A stretch of DNA of 64,000 bases from Chryseobacterium sp. G0201 (GCF_003815655.1 NZ_CP033917.1:3100001-3164000), one strand, 5' to 3'; shown: positions 35,294 to 47,654, numbered from the stretch's first letter. The notes: generated by a model not told the origin, from the letters alone. Program-made: numbers and translations.

Positions 35294-37561
35294 ATGAGTA
35301 TACCTCAAGCAATTACAGAAACGATTACTCTTGCAGATGGCAGAGAAATTACAATTGAAACAGGAAAGTTAGCAAAACAGGCCGATGGTTCTGTAGTCGT
35401 AAAAATGGGCGGAACAATGCTTTTAGCAACTGTTGTAGCCAGTAAAGAAGCAAAAGACGGTGTAGATTTTCTACCCTTAACGGTAGATTACAGAGAAAAA
35501 TTCTACGCAGGAGGTAAAATTCCTGGAAACTTTTTTAGAAGAGAAGCTAGACCATCAGATCAGGAGATCTTAACGATGCGTTTGGTAGACAGAGTTCTTA
35601 GACCATTATTTCCTGAAGATTTCCACGCGGAAGTTCAGGTAATGATTTCATTAATTTCTTATGACGGAGTGTCAATTCCTGACGATTTAGCAGGTCTTGC
35701 AGCTTCTGCAGCAATTGCTATTACAGATATCCCTTTCAACGGACCAATGTCTGAAGTAAGAGTTGTAAGAATCAACGGTGAACTTTCTGTGAACCCTAAT
35801 TATGCAGATCTTAAAATTGCTGACCTTGACATCATGGTTGGAGCAACTAAAGATTCTATCGTAATGGTAGAAGGGGAGATGAAAGAAATCTCTGAGCAGG
35901 AAATGCTTGAAGCAATCCAGTTCGCTCACATAGAAATCAAAAAACAAGTTGAAGCTCAGGAAAGATTAGCTGAAAAAGTAGGCAAATCATTCCCAAAAAG
36001 AGAATACAGCCACGAAAATCACGACGAAGCGATCCGTGAGAAAGTGTGGAAAGAAACATACGATAAAGTTTATGAAGTAGCGAAAACTCCTTCAGGAAAA
36101 GAAGAAAGAGGTGAAAAATTCAAAGCTGTTTTAGCTGAATTTTTAGCTCAATATGTTGAAAATGCTGAAGAATTAGAAAGAGTAACTCCTTTCGCTAAAG
36201 TATATTTCCATGATGTAGAGAAAGAAGCGATGCGTCAGATGATTTTAAATGATAAAATCCGTCTTGATGGTCGTGATCCTGAAACAATTCGTCCAATCTG
36301 GAGCGAAATTGATTATTTACCTGGAGCTCACGGTTCTGCAATCTTCACAAGAGGTGAAACTCAGTCTTTAACAGCTGTAACATTAGGTTCAGTGAAAGAT
36401 GCGAACATGGTAGACAGCGTTATGGTAAACTATGACGAAAGATTTTTCTTACATTATAACTTCCCGCCGTTCTCAACGGGTGAAGCAAGACCTTTAAGAG
36501 GAACTTCAAGAAGAGAAGTAGGACATGGAAACCTGGCTCAGAGAGCGTTGGCAAACATGATTCCTGAAGAAAACCCTTATACGATCCGTATCGTTTCTGA
36601 TATTTTAGAATCAAACGGTTCATCTTCTATGGCAACTGTTTGTGCAGGAACTTTAGCGTTGATGGATGCTGGTATTCAGATTACAAAACCGGTTTCCGGA
36701 ATTGCAATGGGATTAGTAACAGACGTTAAAACCGGAAAATTCACTGTACTTTCTGATATCTTAGGTGATGAAGATCACTTGGGAGATATGGACTTTAAAG
36801 TAACGGGAACTGCAGACGGTATTACAGCTTGTCAGATGGATATCAAAATCCAAGGGTTATCTATGGATATCATGGAGAAAGCTCTTTTACAGGCTAAAGA
36901 CGGAAGATTACACATTCTGGATAAAATTACAGAAACCATTGCAGTACCAAGAGAAGACGTGAAACCTCACGCTCCGAAAATGGTAATGCTTGAGATCTCT
37001 AAAGATTTCATCGGTGCTGTTATCGGACCTGGTGGAAAAATCATTCAACAGCTTCAAAAAGATACAGATACTGTTATTGCTATTGAAGAGGTAGGAGAAA
37101 TCGGAAGAATCGAGATTTCTGGTGTAAGCAGAGAGAAAATCAATGCTGCAATCGCAAGAATCAACGAGATTACATTTGTACCTGTAGTAGGTGAAGTGTA
37201 CCAAGGAAAAGTGGTTAAAGTAATGGATTTCGGAGCTTTTGTAGCCATTGCAAAAGGAACTGAAGGATTACTTCACATTTCTGAGATCGAGTGGGCTCGT
37301 CTTGATAAAGTACCTTACAACGAAGGTGACGAAGTGGAAGTAAAATTCATGGGTTACGATGACCGTAAGAAAATGAAACTTTCGAGAAAAGTTTTGTTGC
37401 CAAGACCTGCAAGACCTGAGTCTAAACCAAGACCTGAAGGACAAGACAGACCTCAAGGTGACAGAAGACCAGAAAGACAGGACAGACCAGAAGGTGATAG
37501 AAGACCGGCACCGGCTGATCAAGCTCCAAAGGAAAATCAAAATCCTTCATCTGAAGCATAA
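35294..37561 (+). CDS. pnp: Polyribonucleotide nucleotidyltransferase (PNPase)
   Basis: 755 residues. Two RNase PH cores ([19 protein letters not shown] about 75; [14 protein letters not shown] and [17 protein letters not shown] about 355-415), KH domain ([18 protein letters not shown] about 572-589), S1 domain ([20 protein letters not shown] about 633-652), then a Pro/Arg/Asp-rich tail of about 50 residues with four related [12 protein letters not shown] repeats, which is longer and more repetitive than in E. coli. Phosphorolytic 3'-5' exonuclease of RNA turnover. It directly precedes the RNA-repair neighbourhood, converging with its last gene. Confidence 0.96.
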   Translation: MSIPQAITETITLADGREITIETGKLAKQADGSVVVKMGGTMLLATVVASKEAKDGVDFLPLTVDYREKFYAGGKIPGNFFRREARPSDQEILTMRLVDRVLRPLFPEDFHAEVQVMISLISYDGVSIPDDLAGLAASAAIAITDIPFNGPMSEVRVVRINGELSVNPNYADLKIADLDIMVGATKDSIVMVEGEMKEISEQEMLEAIQFAHIEIKKQVEAQERLAEKVGKSFPKREYSHENHDEAIREKVWKETYDKVYEVAKTPSGKEERGEKFKAVLAEFLAQYVENAEELERVTPFAKVYFHDVEKEAMRQMILNDKIRLDGRDPETIRPIWSEIDYLPGAHGSAIFTRGETQSLTAVTLGSVKDANMVDSVMVNYDERFFLHYNFPPFSTGEARPLRGTSRREVGHGNLAQRALANMIPEENPYTIRIVSDILESNGSSSMATVCAGTLALMDAGIQITKPVSGIAMGLVTDVKTGKFTVLSDILGDEDHLGDMDFKVTGTADGITACQMDIKIQGLSMDIMEKALLQAKDGRLHILDKITETIAVPREDVKPHAPKMVMLEISKDFIGAVIGPGGKIIQQLQKDTDTVIAIEEVGEIGRIEISGVSREKINAAIARINEITFVPVVGEVYQGKVVKVMDFGAFVAIAKGTEGLLHISEIEWARLDKVPYNEGDEVEVKFMGYDDRKKMKLSRKVLLPRPARPESKPRPEGQDRPQGDRRPERQDRPEGDRRPAPADQAPKENQNPSSEA

Positions 37562-37582
37562 AATCAAATCTTAGATATATTT

Positions 37583-37609
37583 AAATCCCTCAATTTGAGG
37601 GATTTTTTT
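37583..37609 (+). terminator. pnp terminator
   Basis: AAATCCCTC and GAGGGATTT pair around AATTT; TTTT follows. Confidence 0.85.
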
Positions 37610-37643
37610 ATGGTTTTAAAAGTCAAATCTTTGCAGAAAATAA

Positions 37644-38684
37644 TTAACGGTATAAATTTTCTCTGATTTCAATTAAAATTTTTGTCGTTTTCTCCAAATC
37701 AGGCACATCGGGAAGACTGGAAATCGAATGATAATGCTCAATAGATTGTATCAAATCTTCTGCTTTCTGCATAACGGCATCGTAAGACCAGTTTCCTGCT
37801 TTTATATCTAATAATTCATTCCGATTTTCTACACGAATGTTCAACGAACCGGTTTTGAAAATCTGTTCACAAGACTGCAACAAACGAATCGTGTGCATCA
37901 TATTTTTGCTGTCATAATTTTGTCCGTGAGTTTTATTGACGTTGTAGCGGTCTTCATTTCGTTCGGAAACCCACTTCCAATATTCTCTGTAATCTTTGCA
38001 GTAAGTAGAGTAGGCATCGAGGTTAGAAAACAAATAAGCAACAGATTTTTCCTCTTTCGGGACAGATGATACAGAAACCTGATTGGCTTCTTCATTCTGG
38101 ATAATTCCTTTATAGTTTAAATCTCGCAATTCATCATAGAAAAGCGCAAACATTCCTTTGGTATTATCGATGCTTACCAATCCGCATTGTTCCTGAACTT
38201 TTCCGTTTTCTAAAAGCCATTTTTTCAACGGAATTGAACCCTGATTTTGCAAAACATAACAAAAATCAAGAATCGATTTTCTTTCTTTATCGACTGGATT
38301 GAGGATCTTTTTATTCAATCCTTTCGCTTTTTTGATCTGCGAAATCGCGTAACCCGCAAACGTATCTTTACATAATTTGGAAAGAAAATCTTCAGGCTTC
38401 AACAAATCCATCAACGGATTTTTATGTTGAATACAGTCTTCCGGACTTGCCAAAACTTCCAGAATATTCGGATTATTTTTCTGTAATAATTCTACAAATC
38501 TCCCGATTTCATAATAAGTAATATCATTCGTTTCATTGGAAATTTGCGGAATATAATGTAAACCAAAAAAGTCTTCTTTAGGTAAATAATATACTCCACG
38601 GATATCTGTATCCGAGTTTTCCGTTGCGAGCCCGAAGGAGCGGCTGCCGGAGATGGATTCGAGGAGGATGAAGTTATTTTTCAT
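37644..38684 (-). CDS. RlaP-like nucleotidyltransferase (PF10127) 2
   Basis: 346 residues. N-terminal Pol-beta-type nucleotidyltransferase: SGSRSFGLATENSDTDIRG (about residues 11-29) supplies the GS motif and the two metal-binding Asp of the SDxDxR form; helical C-terminal part with HGQNYDSKNMMHTIRLLQ (about 254). This is the YcgL/RlaP family named for RNA-repair operons, thought to add or repair 3' ends. It is the last of a four-gene operon, 18 nt after the ATPase gene, and a paralogue of the first gene in that operon. Confidence 0.78.
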   Translation of the reverse strand: MKNNFILLESISGSRSFGLATENSDTDIRGVYYLPKEDFFGLHYIPQISNETNDITYYEIGRFVELLQKNNPNILEVLASPEDCIQHKNPLMDLLKPEDFLSKLCKDTFAGYAISQIKKAKGLNKKILNPVDKERKSILDFCYVLQNQGSIPLKKWLLENGKVQEQCGLVSIDNTKGMFALFYDELRDLNYKGIIQNEEANQVSVSSVPKEEKSVAYLFSNLDAYSTYCKDYREYWKWVSERNEDRYNVNKTHGQNYDSKNMMHTIRLLQSCEQIFKTGSLNIRVENRNELLDIKAGNWSYDAVMQKAEDLIQSIEHYHSISSLPDVPDLEKTTKILIEIRENLYR

Positions 38685-38702
38685 TTTTTTATAAAGAGAC
38701 TT

Positions 38703-41552
38703 TTACCTTCTTCTTTTTCTACTCTTTAATCCTAATCTATATTTATATAAAAATGCAAAACTGTATTTGAAATTGCCAATTTGCTTTATGATTCCATTAA
38801 TAATTAGTAAATCTTCTAAATCTTCAATAGTAGTATCTAGATTATATTTTGATATAACATTATTTAATAGGTCATAAAGATCATTTCTCATTAGTTGATA
38901 ATATTGGTATTCTTCATTTTTATCAATAAATTCAAATATATATTCCAAGTTTTCATTTCCTTTTTCAGTTATTAAGTCTTCAAAATGACTTTTAACGGCT
39001 TCGCTTCTAACAGGTTTAGCGGTGTAATATTTTTCGGGTAAAACAGATGAAGAATCTTTATAATAATCTTTAGTATATTCTTTTATGGATAAGCTTAATA
39101 AATCTAAAAAAGGTCTTATACTAATTGTTTCATCAGCATTCATTACGTTTTTATAAAGCCAATCATATGACTCTCCATGAGCTTTAATGTCAGGATACTG
39201 TCCAAAAAAAACCCAACATAGCTTTCTCAGTATATTTTCGTCAAATTGATGTTGCTTTTCATTAGTGAATTTTTTTTCAAATTCTCTTTTCCACTCTAAT
39301 GCATCATTTGATATTTTTTTAAAATCATATGAGTCAACGGCATCAATGAATTCTTCTTTGGCGTATTGTTTCACTAAATTAAAAAAATAATTAAAGATTT
39401 CTTCTTTTTGCCACTCGATGGATATTATACTGTTTTTTAATGATTGAACATTATTGATACCTCTGATTGTTTTATATAAATCAGATCTTAAAAATAGTTT
39501 GCAGTGAATTCTTTTATAGTTGGAGAATTGCCAAAAATTAATTAAGGAAGACATTTCATCTTTCCACTTATAAGGTTCAACCATTAAGTCAAGATTATCA
39601 TATATAGCAATTATATCAGTTTGCATGCTATTTAAAAGAGAATCTATTTCTTCTAATTCTTTCTCTACTGCAATTATATTATTTAAATCCTGTATAAATT
39701 CTACGATTAGTTTTAGATTTTCAGTATCATTGTTTTTAATAGAAAAAGTCTTTTTAATTGATGAATTAAAATTGAGTATAGGATTTATTTTGTCAATTAT
39801 ACTTTTCCACGTATAAATTTTCCAAAATTTTGTATAAAAATCTCCAATTTTATCAATGTCTTGCTTAAAAGACTCTAAGCCCTTAGTACTAATAAAATAA
39901 TTATCCTTCTTGTCAACTAAATGTAAAAAATCAATCTTAAGATTTGATTTTTGTGCTTGTGCTTTTAGTTCATTTGTTATATTATCATTTTTCAAAGCTT
40001 GAAATAAATATGACTTCCCTGTTCCTTTGTTACCTAATACTATAAATTTATTGAAATTGAATAAATCTTTCATAGAATCTCTATAAAAAATTCTCTTTTC
40101 ATCAAATTCTATTTGATAATCAACATTTTCACTGTCTGCATATAAATTAGGCCATTTTTCCTGAAGATTTAATAATATCTTTTGTTGAGTTTCGGGAAAA
40201 TCAATCTTGCTGTCGTATACTGATGTGCTATTTTCAGATAACAGATTTAAAGAAGGATTATTCTTTTCAGTAGTATAATTGCTTGCTTCTTGAAGCTGAT
40301 CTCTTTCACTTTTTTCCTCTTTATGTAAGTATTGAATCAATTTTTCAGAAACATCCTTATATCCTATTAAAAATCCACTGCTATCAACCATTGAAATCCA
40401 AGTTTCTTTATCTTCATCACTAGTTCCCAGCTCAGAAAGTACACTATCATACCTGAAGTGAAAATATTCTGGAGAAAGTAAAAAAGTTTCGTTTTCGGAG
40501 TCGTTTTTTTCTATGTATGTGTTTATTTTTTTTTTGAATTTATCAAATAATTTAGTGTTTGAAAATGCATTAATAATTATCGGTGGATTAAAATCTTTTT
40601 TTATTTTAGTTAGAGATTTTATCGAATCAATAAATTGATAAATTCCTGGATTGTTTTGTACACTATTACCGAAAATTCCAACAATTTGAGAAGATAAATG
40701 TAGTGCTGTAATACCAAAAATATCAGTAAAACCAGTCCGGCTATCAATGAAAATTGCATCAGGGCTATATTGATCTTGGATATCTTTTATAAGTAACTTA
40801 AATCTTGTAATAATTTTATCAGTTGAAGTAAAATCAAGGCGTGATAAACCTTCTAAATATTGATTTAAGTTAGTAGGAAAATTATCGTTGTTAACTTCCT
40901 CTTCAATATCTAAGTTTCCTGCTGGAATAATTCTAATTTCACCATTGCTAGAATATTCTTTTGAAACTTCCCAAGAATATTCATTCAGATTAATATTGGG
41001 AGATAACTCCTTATCAAAAAGATATTCAATTAAACCGTTTTGATTTCGTGGAGATGAAGGTTCTTCTAAAAAAAAATTTGAAAAGCCAGGTGCTTCAAAA
41101 TCGCAATCAATAATCACGATTTTTTTATTATAATTTCTAGCTAAATGTGTTGTCGTTAGTACTAAATTAGTAGATCTTCCCATTCCTCCTTTATAACTAT
41201 AATAAGTAATAACTGGAATATCGGGCATGAAATCATTTCCTGGATTTAATAAATTTGTTAGTTTTCTTCTGGAATTTTCATATTCAATTATTTCATCACC
41301 ATATTTTTGGAATTTTTGAGAATAAAAATAATCTTCATTTAATTCGTCATTACTAATTTTAAAAAAAATAAAATCAATACTAGGTAAAACTGATTCTATA
41401 TTTTCTTTATCAAATTCATTATCAGTAATAACGATGATCTCGATTTCATTTCGTTGGTTAATTGATATGGAATATTTATTAATTTTTTTTTTGTCTTTTT
41501 CCTCTTTTAAATGTTTTGCTAAAAGGTCAAAGCCTTGGAAAAGTAGTATCAT
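38703..41552 (-). CDS. KGGVGR-variant ParA-like ATPase fused to a second P-loop NTPase
   Basis: 949 residues. About 115-420: MinD/ParA-type ATPase with deviant Walker A YYSYKGGMGRSTN and the switch VIIDCDFEAPGFS, plus AIFIDSRTGFTD. About 500-900: a second P-loop domain with Walker A VLGNKGTGKSYLF, Walker B-like DIIAIYDNLDLM, and long helices, STAND-like in layout. Such double-NTPase proteins occur in bacterial conflict loci. It lies 3 nt after a HEPN-like gene in a four-gene operon. DNA here is visibly more AT-rich than the flanking nucleotidyltransferase genes, suggesting insertion. The predicted role (sensor or effector control) is inference. Confidence 0.7.
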   Translation of the reverse strand: MILLFQGFDLLAKHLKEEKDKKKINKYSISINQRNEIEIIVITDNEFDKENIESVLPSIDFIFFKISNDELNEDYFYSQKFQKYGDEIIEYENSRRKLTNLLNPGNDFMPDIPVITYYSYKGGMGRSTNLVLTTTHLARNYNKKIVIIDCDFEAPGFSNFFLEEPSSPRNQNGLIEYLFDKELSPNINLNEYSWEVSKEYSSNGEIRIIPAGNLDIEEEVNNDNFPTNLNQYLEGLSRLDFTSTDKIITRFKLLIKDIQDQYSPDAIFIDSRTGFTDIFGITALHLSSQIVGIFGNSVQNNPGIYQFIDSIKSLTKIKKDFNPPIIINAFSNTKLFDKFKKKINTYIEKNDSENETFLLSPEYFHFRYDSVLSELGTSDEDKETWISMVDSSGFLIGYKDVSEKLIQYLHKEEKSERDQLQEASNYTTEKNNPSLNLLSENSTSVYDSKIDFPETQQKILLNLQEKWPNLYADSENVDYQIEFDEKRIFYRDSMKDLFNFNKFIVLGNKGTGKSYLFQALKNDNITNELKAQAQKSNLKIDFLHLVDKKDNYFISTKGLESFKQDIDKIGDFYTKFWKIYTWKSIIDKINPILNFNSSIKKTFSIKNNDTENLKLIVEFIQDLNNIIAVEKELEEIDSLLNSMQTDIIAIYDNLDLMVEPYKWKDEMSSLINFWQFSNYKRIHCKLFLRSDLYKTIRGINNVQSLKNSIISIEWQKEEIFNYFFNLVKQYAKEEFIDAVDSYDFKKISNDALEWKREFEKKFTNEKQHQFDENILRKLCWVFFGQYPDIKAHGESYDWLYKNVMNADETISIRPFLDLLSLSIKEYTKDYYKDSSSVLPEKYYTAKPVRSEAVKSHFEDLITEKGNENLEYIFEFIDKNEEYQYYQLMRNDLYDLLNNVISKYNLDTTIEDLEDLLIINGIIKQIGNFKYSFAFLYKYRLGLKSRKRRR

Positions 41553-41555
41553 TTT

Positions 41556-42058
41556 TTAAGAAAATTTCGTTGTTATTTTATTTAGAATATCTTCGATGGA
41601 GGATACAAAATCTTTTATCCGTGATTCGTCTAACATTATAGTATTGTTTGCTAATGATAAATTATAACGAATTTGAACATCCCATGAATTAATTAGACTT
41701 TCAATTTCTTTATTTTCGATCTTACTTCCAAAGTATGGTATATCGGTACTAAAATTAAGTTTATTATCAGTACATAATAATCTTAATTTGGAGAAATCAT
41801 GGTCTTTCCATTTCTTTTTAAAACTATCATCTCCGAAGTTATAAATATTATCAATTTTATTTAATCCTAAATGATGAAATAATGCATATTTATAAGAAAA
41901 CTCAATTATATATCCCGATAGATAATAAATTTTGTGTAAGATATTATTTTTATTTTTAGACTCACAATTATCTAATCTTTCTAATAATTCTTTACATACA
42001 TTTAAATTTCTGAAACTAGCTGTTCGAAAATCTATATATTTTAGGTCGTTTTTGGGCA

Positions 42059-42059
<1 letters not shown>
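41556..42059 (-). CDS. HEPN-like small protein
   Basis: 167 residues, all-helical: KIYYLSGYIIEFSYKYALF (about 46), HDFSKLRLL (about 99) and SWDVQIRYNLSLANN (about 133-147) reproduce the HEPN four-helix layout, with the RY at the third core helix. The catalytic R-x4-6-H of HEPN ribonucleases is not visible after that Arg, so it may be non-nucleolytic or bind nucleotide/RNA. Its ATG overlaps the stop of nucleotidyltransferase 1 (TAATG), so it is translationally coupled, a layout like MNT/HEPN toxin-antitoxin pairs. HEPN assignment is by pattern, not by search. Confidence 0.55.
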
Positions 42060-42913
<854 letters not shown>

Positions 42914-42992
42914 TTAGGATTGTAGGGTTTGAGAGTTTTAAAGTAGAGAGTTTTAGAGTTTACTTGATTAATCGGAGTTGAATTTCGACATA

Positions 42993-43190
42993 GGAAAATG
43001 AAGCGTTAAGAAAATTAAAGTTTAATCCGTTAAAAAATTCCCACTGTTCGAAGCGCGAGACAAATTTTGAATTGAAAAACCAATCATGAATTCGCGCTAG
43101 TTTTGGGGATTTTAGGATTAAATTTTAATTTTTAGCGGAAGTTTCCATGTCTTGACTTTTTGTTTCTTTTGTGTTAAGATAAAAGAAAAA
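42993..43190. repeat. Dispersed palindromic repeat, copy 1
   Basis: Shares long runs with 62798-62992, e.g. TTAATCCGTTAAAAAATTCC, TTTTGGGGATTTTAG and ATTAAATTTTAATTTTTAGC. Imperfect terminal inverted repeats (GGAAAATGAAGCG against CGGAAGTTTCC) enclose about 150 bp, then a tail TCTTTTGTGTTAAGATAAAAGA that resembles a terminator hairpin. Non-coding, MITE-like. Lies between the nucleotidyltransferase operon and cobT; the rest of this gap shows no recognisable cobalamin riboswitch. Confidence 0.8.
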
Positions 43191-43220
43191 ATTAACTAAT
43201 ATTGCATCGTTATTATTTAA

Positions 43221-44267
<1,047 letters not shown>

Positions 44268-45050
44268 ATGAAAATTATAAAAAATGAGTTGATCTATTTT
44301 GCGACGGCTTTGGTGTTTTTCACAAGAATTCCGATACCTTTTAAAATTCCGTACTCCAATGAAATCATGAACCAGTCTCAAAAGTATTTTTCATGGGTCG
44401 GATTGTTGGTCGGGTTGATGAATGCTGTTGTTTTATATGGTTCTTTTCAGCTTTTCAATTTAGAGATTGCAATTATTTTAATGATGATTTCCAACGTTTT
44501 ATTGACGGGAGCATTTCACGAAGACGGATTTACAGACGTGTGCGACAGTTTTGGTGGCGGTTATGGTAAAGAGAGAATTATGACCATCATGAAAGACAGT
44601 CGTGTAGGTGCATACGGAGCGATTGGGATTATTCTTTTATTTGCCTTAAAATTTCTCAGCATTAAAGAATTAGGGAATTTAGATTTAATAAAAACATTAG
44701 CAGTCATTATTTTAGCACATACTATAAGTCGGTTTATTGCGGGAACAATGATTTATACGCATCGATATGTAACTGATATTGATGTAAGTAAATCAAAACC
44801 GTTGGCGAATAAAGCGTTGGATGGAAAGTCTTTATTTATAAGTTTTATCGCTGTTTTATTGGCTTTTTCTTTAATTCTGGATAGACGATTAATCTTAGCT
44901 TTTATTTTGGCTTACCTCGGAAAAATATACTTAGGTTGGTATTTCAAAAAACATATCGGAGGATACACGGGCGATTGTTTAGGAACGGTTCAGCAGGTTT
45001 GCGAAGTGTTATTTTATTTAGGAGTAATCATCGTATGGAAATTCATTTAA
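44268..45050 (+). CDS. cobS: Adenosylcobinamide-GDP ribazoletransferase
   Basis: 260 residues with about six membrane helices. Carries the CobS signature GAFHEDGFTDVCDSFGGG with KERIMTIMKDSRVGAYG (about 83-118). Integral inner-membrane enzyme that joins alpha-ribazole (phosphate) to adenosylcobinamide-GDP, the last step of cobalamin assembly. Start abuts the cobT stop; the tail ends 16 nt after the cobC ATG. Confidence 0.95.
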   Translation: MKIIKNELIYFATALVFFTRIPIPFKIPYSNEIMNQSQKYFSWVGLLVGLMNAVVLYGSFQLFNLEIAIILMMISNVLLTGAFHEDGFTDVCDSFGGGYGKERIMTIMKDSRVGAYGAIGIILLFALKFLSIKELGNLDLIKTLAVIILAHTISRFIAGTMIYTHRYVTDIDVSKSKPLANKALDGKSLFISFIAVLLAFSLILDRRLILAFILAYLGKIYLGWYFKKHIGGYTGDCLGTVQQVCEVLFYLGVIIVWKFI

Positions 45051-45589
45051 TTCGTCATACTGCGGTAGAAAATCCAGACAATCTGTGTTATGGATTTGCA
45101 GAAATGTCTTTACGTAAAAATTATGTTGAAGATTTTAAATTAATTTCAATTGATAAAGATTTTGATTTTATTATTTCGAGCCCGTCTCAGCGTTGTCATT
45201 TATTAGCGAAATATTTTCAGCTAAATTATCAAACTGATGAAAGAATTAAAGAAATGAATTTCGGAGATTGGGAACTTCAAAAATGGACATCTATTCCCGA
45301 AGATGAAATCAATCTTTGGTATGAAGATTTTATCAATGTAAAAGCCACAAACGGAGAAAATCTGTTAGAAATGCAAACCCGAGTTTCCAAATTTTGGAAT
45401 GAATTGATTTCTAAAGAAAGTATCAACAAAGTTTTGATAGTTACGCATGCTGGAGTAATTCGTTTAATTCTGCAATCTATTTTACAGTTTCCTTTGGAAA
45501 ATATGTTCAATATTCAAATCGGTTATGGAAAAAGAACTGTAATTGACGTGAGGGAAGAATTGATTTCAATTAAAAATATAAATGTATGA
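45035..45589 (+). CDS. cobC: Alpha-ribazole phosphatase (histidine phosphatase family)
   Basis: 184 residues from ATG 45035 (MEIHLIRHTAVENP, with GGAG 10 nt upstream), not the longer frame at 44936 which lies inside cobS. The RHT motif (Arg7, His8) and late THAGVIR provide the histidine phosphatase active site; GFAEMSLRKNYVEDF takes the place of the usual GxxD segment. It removes the phosphate from alpha-ribazole-5'-phosphate or cobalamin-5'-phosphate, completing the cobTSC set. Confidence 0.9.
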   Translation: MEIHLIRHTAVENPDNLCYGFAEMSLRKNYVEDFKLISIDKDFDFIISSPSQRCHLLAKYFQLNYQTDERIKEMNFGDWELQKWTSIPEDEINLWYEDFINVKATNGENLLEMQTRVSKFWNELISKESINKVLIVTHAGVIRLILQSILQFPLENMFNIQIGYGKRTVIDVREELISIKNINV

Positions 45590-45594
45590 TAAGG

Positions 45595-45650
45595 TCTCTC
45601 GCAGATTTATTAGAGTGATTATCTGCAAAATCAGCTTAATCAGCGAGAGA
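45595..45650. repeat. Palindromic intergenic repeat after cobC
   Basis: TCTCTCGC (45595-45602) and GCGAGAGA (45643-45650) enclose AGATTT and ATCTGCAAAATCAGC segments. This CTCTCGCAGATT...TGCAAAATCAGC style repeat looks like a dispersed flavobacterial element; it can also act as the cobC terminator. A 94-codon frame over it is not protein-like. Confidence 0.55.
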
Positions 45651-45773
45651 AAAAACAAAGAAAATGAAAAAGTCGTTAAAAAAGTTAGCTTCTTAAAAAT
45701 CATTGAAATTGATTCCTCTCTTTGCTCTTTAAACTATTCAGTAGCAAAAATAAACCTTTGCATCAAAAACAAA

Positions 45774-45811
45774 AGCCGCCATTTCAAGATTTTTCACTCA
45801 AAATGGCAGCT
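45774..45811 (-). terminator. Terminator of the 583-aa gene
   Basis: AGCCGCCATTT (45774-45784) and AAATGGCAGCT (45801-45811) pair with one mismatch; on the minus strand a T-rich stretch follows. Confidence 0.65.
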
Positions 45812-45818
45812 AAAAATA

Positions 45819-47570
45819 TTATTTAAAAATCTTGGTAAAGCTATCTTTTTCCAAGGTTTCCAATGAGAAATCAAAGTCTGCTTCTTCTTTTTCTGAAGTG
45901 ATGGTTGCTCCCAATTCTTCTATCAGATGATTAAAAGAAACTGGCTCATACCATTGCTGATACAGGGCATTTGTCGCCATTGTAGAAACTTCGGAAGTTC
46001 CGGAGACATGTGAATTTCCTGCTCCGAAATTCAACAAGACGAAACATTGTTTTCCATCTTTTGGCAGTAATATTCCCAAAATCGTCTGCTTCTGAACCGA
46101 GTTACACTTGGCTTCTGCAAAGAGATTGTTAGGATTCATCATATAATCATAGGAAATATCATCTCCCTTTCCGATCACGATTTTATAACCACAATTGGCA
46201 TCTCCTGAGAAAACACTATTCATCACAAGCGTTGGAGTATTTAAATAGGTATTCGCATAAAGATATTCTACTGCACCTTTAGGGGCAGAGGTCATATCTC
46301 CGGAATACATCAATTGTCCGTTATCTTGATTATAGTCTGCATTCCATCCGATTTTTCCTGCGATATTTAATCCGGAAAGGTCGAGATCATTCGCGCCCCA
46401 AGCATCTTCCCAATAAATTCCGATCGCTAGTCTTTCTCCATAAAATCTCGTTCCGGTCGGAATATTTCCGACAAACATTTTCTCTGAAGTTGGTAAACCA
46501 AATTCTACATCTTTAGGGAAATACATCTTCTTTTCGGAAAGATTATATTTTGATTTTAAATAATTTAGGATAAAATCATAATTTAATTCATTTGCAGAAG
46601 TAGGCGTTCCTTTCTTCGTCCATGATTTTCCGTTTCTGATTCTATAGACAAAAGTATCCTGACCATTAATTCTTGAATAACAAGCAGATAAAGCTTTAAA
46701 CAAAGCAAAAGGCGTTGCATTCTCCAACCAGTGTAAATCGCTGTTTTCCAACAAAATATTGGTAGCATTATTTAATGGATTTGAAATTAATGGTTGATGA
46801 TAAACTTTTGACAGCTTCGAAATTTTATTAATTGTTTTCGGAGCTCTCTTTTTATAAGCTAAAAATAAAGGTTTAAATCTATTAAAGATTTCCGCCAATT
46901 TTTCTAATCCAAAACTTTCAAATAAGTAGATTGGATTAAAATTACTTTGCTTAATTAAATCAATCAAATCATCGTTTTTAATTAAAAGCGTTGTGTTTGT
47001 CGTTTTATAAATCACGTAACGGAAAAACTCAACCGGATTTTCAGGGTAAATATCGTATAGGTCGGCAATTTTTATAATCGCTTCTTTGTTTCGGATATTT
47101 TCTTTTCCTGTGAAATCATAGTCCAATTCTGTATGCAGAATATAAAGCAAATCATCAATTGTTTCTTCTTTCAAAGCAATACCTGATTTTAAAAGAGAAA
47201 GGCACTTTTCCTGTATTTCTTCTTGTGAATAGGCTTTAATTACTTTAAAAGTTAACTTTAGATTAGGAACATTCAACACTTCATTTGGAATATAAATTTC
47301 ATTCTGAAAATTGCTTCCATAAGTTGAAATATAATGATTGATTTGTTCAATTAACAGGTCAATTCTAGAGCTTTCTTTGATTTTTTGCCACGATTTATGA
47401 AAGGTTTTATTTAAATCATTTCCATTCAGTTTTTCTTTTGAATAATAAGAAATAATTTCTTTTTTAGCCCAAAGTGCGTCAGACTCAATGATAAAACCCT
47501 CATCTGAAATGAATGGATTTTCATCAGATTTTCTTGCTAATACAGCGTTGAATAATTTTAATGTTTTCAT
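45819..47570 (-). CDS. 583-aa protein of unknown family, downstream of the tRNA-like gene
   Basis: No signal peptide or membrane helix. The first 320 residues are helical (WQKIKESSRIDLLIEQINHY, NPVEFFRYVIYKTTNTTLLI, LEKLAEIFNRFKPLFLAY) and could form a HEAT/TROVE-like solenoid; the C-terminal 200 are beta-rich with EDAWGANDLDLSGLNIAG, KIGWNADY and MYSGDMTSAPKGAVEYLY, faintly like TerD-type domains. Neither is certain. It lies 20 nt past a hairpin array and 245 nt past a tRNA-like gene, same strand as rtcB. By position it corresponds to the Ro60/Rsr gene of rsr-Y RNA-rtcB operons, so RNA binding is a reasonable hypothesis. Confidence 0.7.
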   Translation of the reverse strand: MKTLKLFNAVLARKSDENPFISDEGFIIESDALWAKKEIISYYSKEKLNGNDLNKTFHKSWQKIKESSRIDLLIEQINHYISTYGSNFQNEIYIPNEVLNVPNLKLTFKVIKAYSQEEIQEKCLSLLKSGIALKEETIDDLLYILHTELDYDFTGKENIRNKEAIIKIADLYDIYPENPVEFFRYVIYKTTNTTLLIKNDDLIDLIKQSNFNPIYLFESFGLEKLAEIFNRFKPLFLAYKKRAPKTINKISKLSKVYHQPLISNPLNNATNILLENSDLHWLENATPFALFKALSACYSRINGQDTFVYRIRNGKSWTKKGTPTSANELNYDFILNYLKSKYNLSEKKMYFPKDVEFGLPTSEKMFVGNIPTGTRFYGERLAIGIYWEDAWGANDLDLSGLNIAGKIGWNADYNQDNGQLMYSGDMTSAPKGAVEYLYANTYLNTPTLVMNSVFSGDANCGYKIVIGKGDDISYDYMMNPNNLFAEAKCNSVQKQTILGILLPKDGKQCFVLLNFGAGNSHVSGTSEVSTMATNALYQQWYEPVSFNHLIEELGATITSEKEEADFDFSLETLEKDSFTKIFK

Positions 47571-47590
47571 TGTTTTTAATTTAAAAAAAT

Positions 47591-47639
47591 AAGTGAGGAG
47601 TAGTTCTTTTAATGAAATATATAGGAACTCCTTTTACCT
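47591..47639 (-). repeat. Hairpin array unit 1 (nearest the 583-aa gene)
   Basis: On the minus strand: AGGT, AAAA, GGAGT, TCCTATA..., ACTCC, TC, ACTT. GGAGT/ACTCC and AGGT/ACTT pair, with an asymmetric internal loop between. The + strand core reads AGGAACTCCTTTTACCT. Confidence 0.75.
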
Positions 47640-47654
47640 ATAGTTTTTTATAAA

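Noticed and set aside
45582..45866. 94-codon + strand frame after cobC
   Set aside because: Overlaps a palindromic repeat and a terminator for the opposite gene; lysine-rich low-complexity translation without domain.
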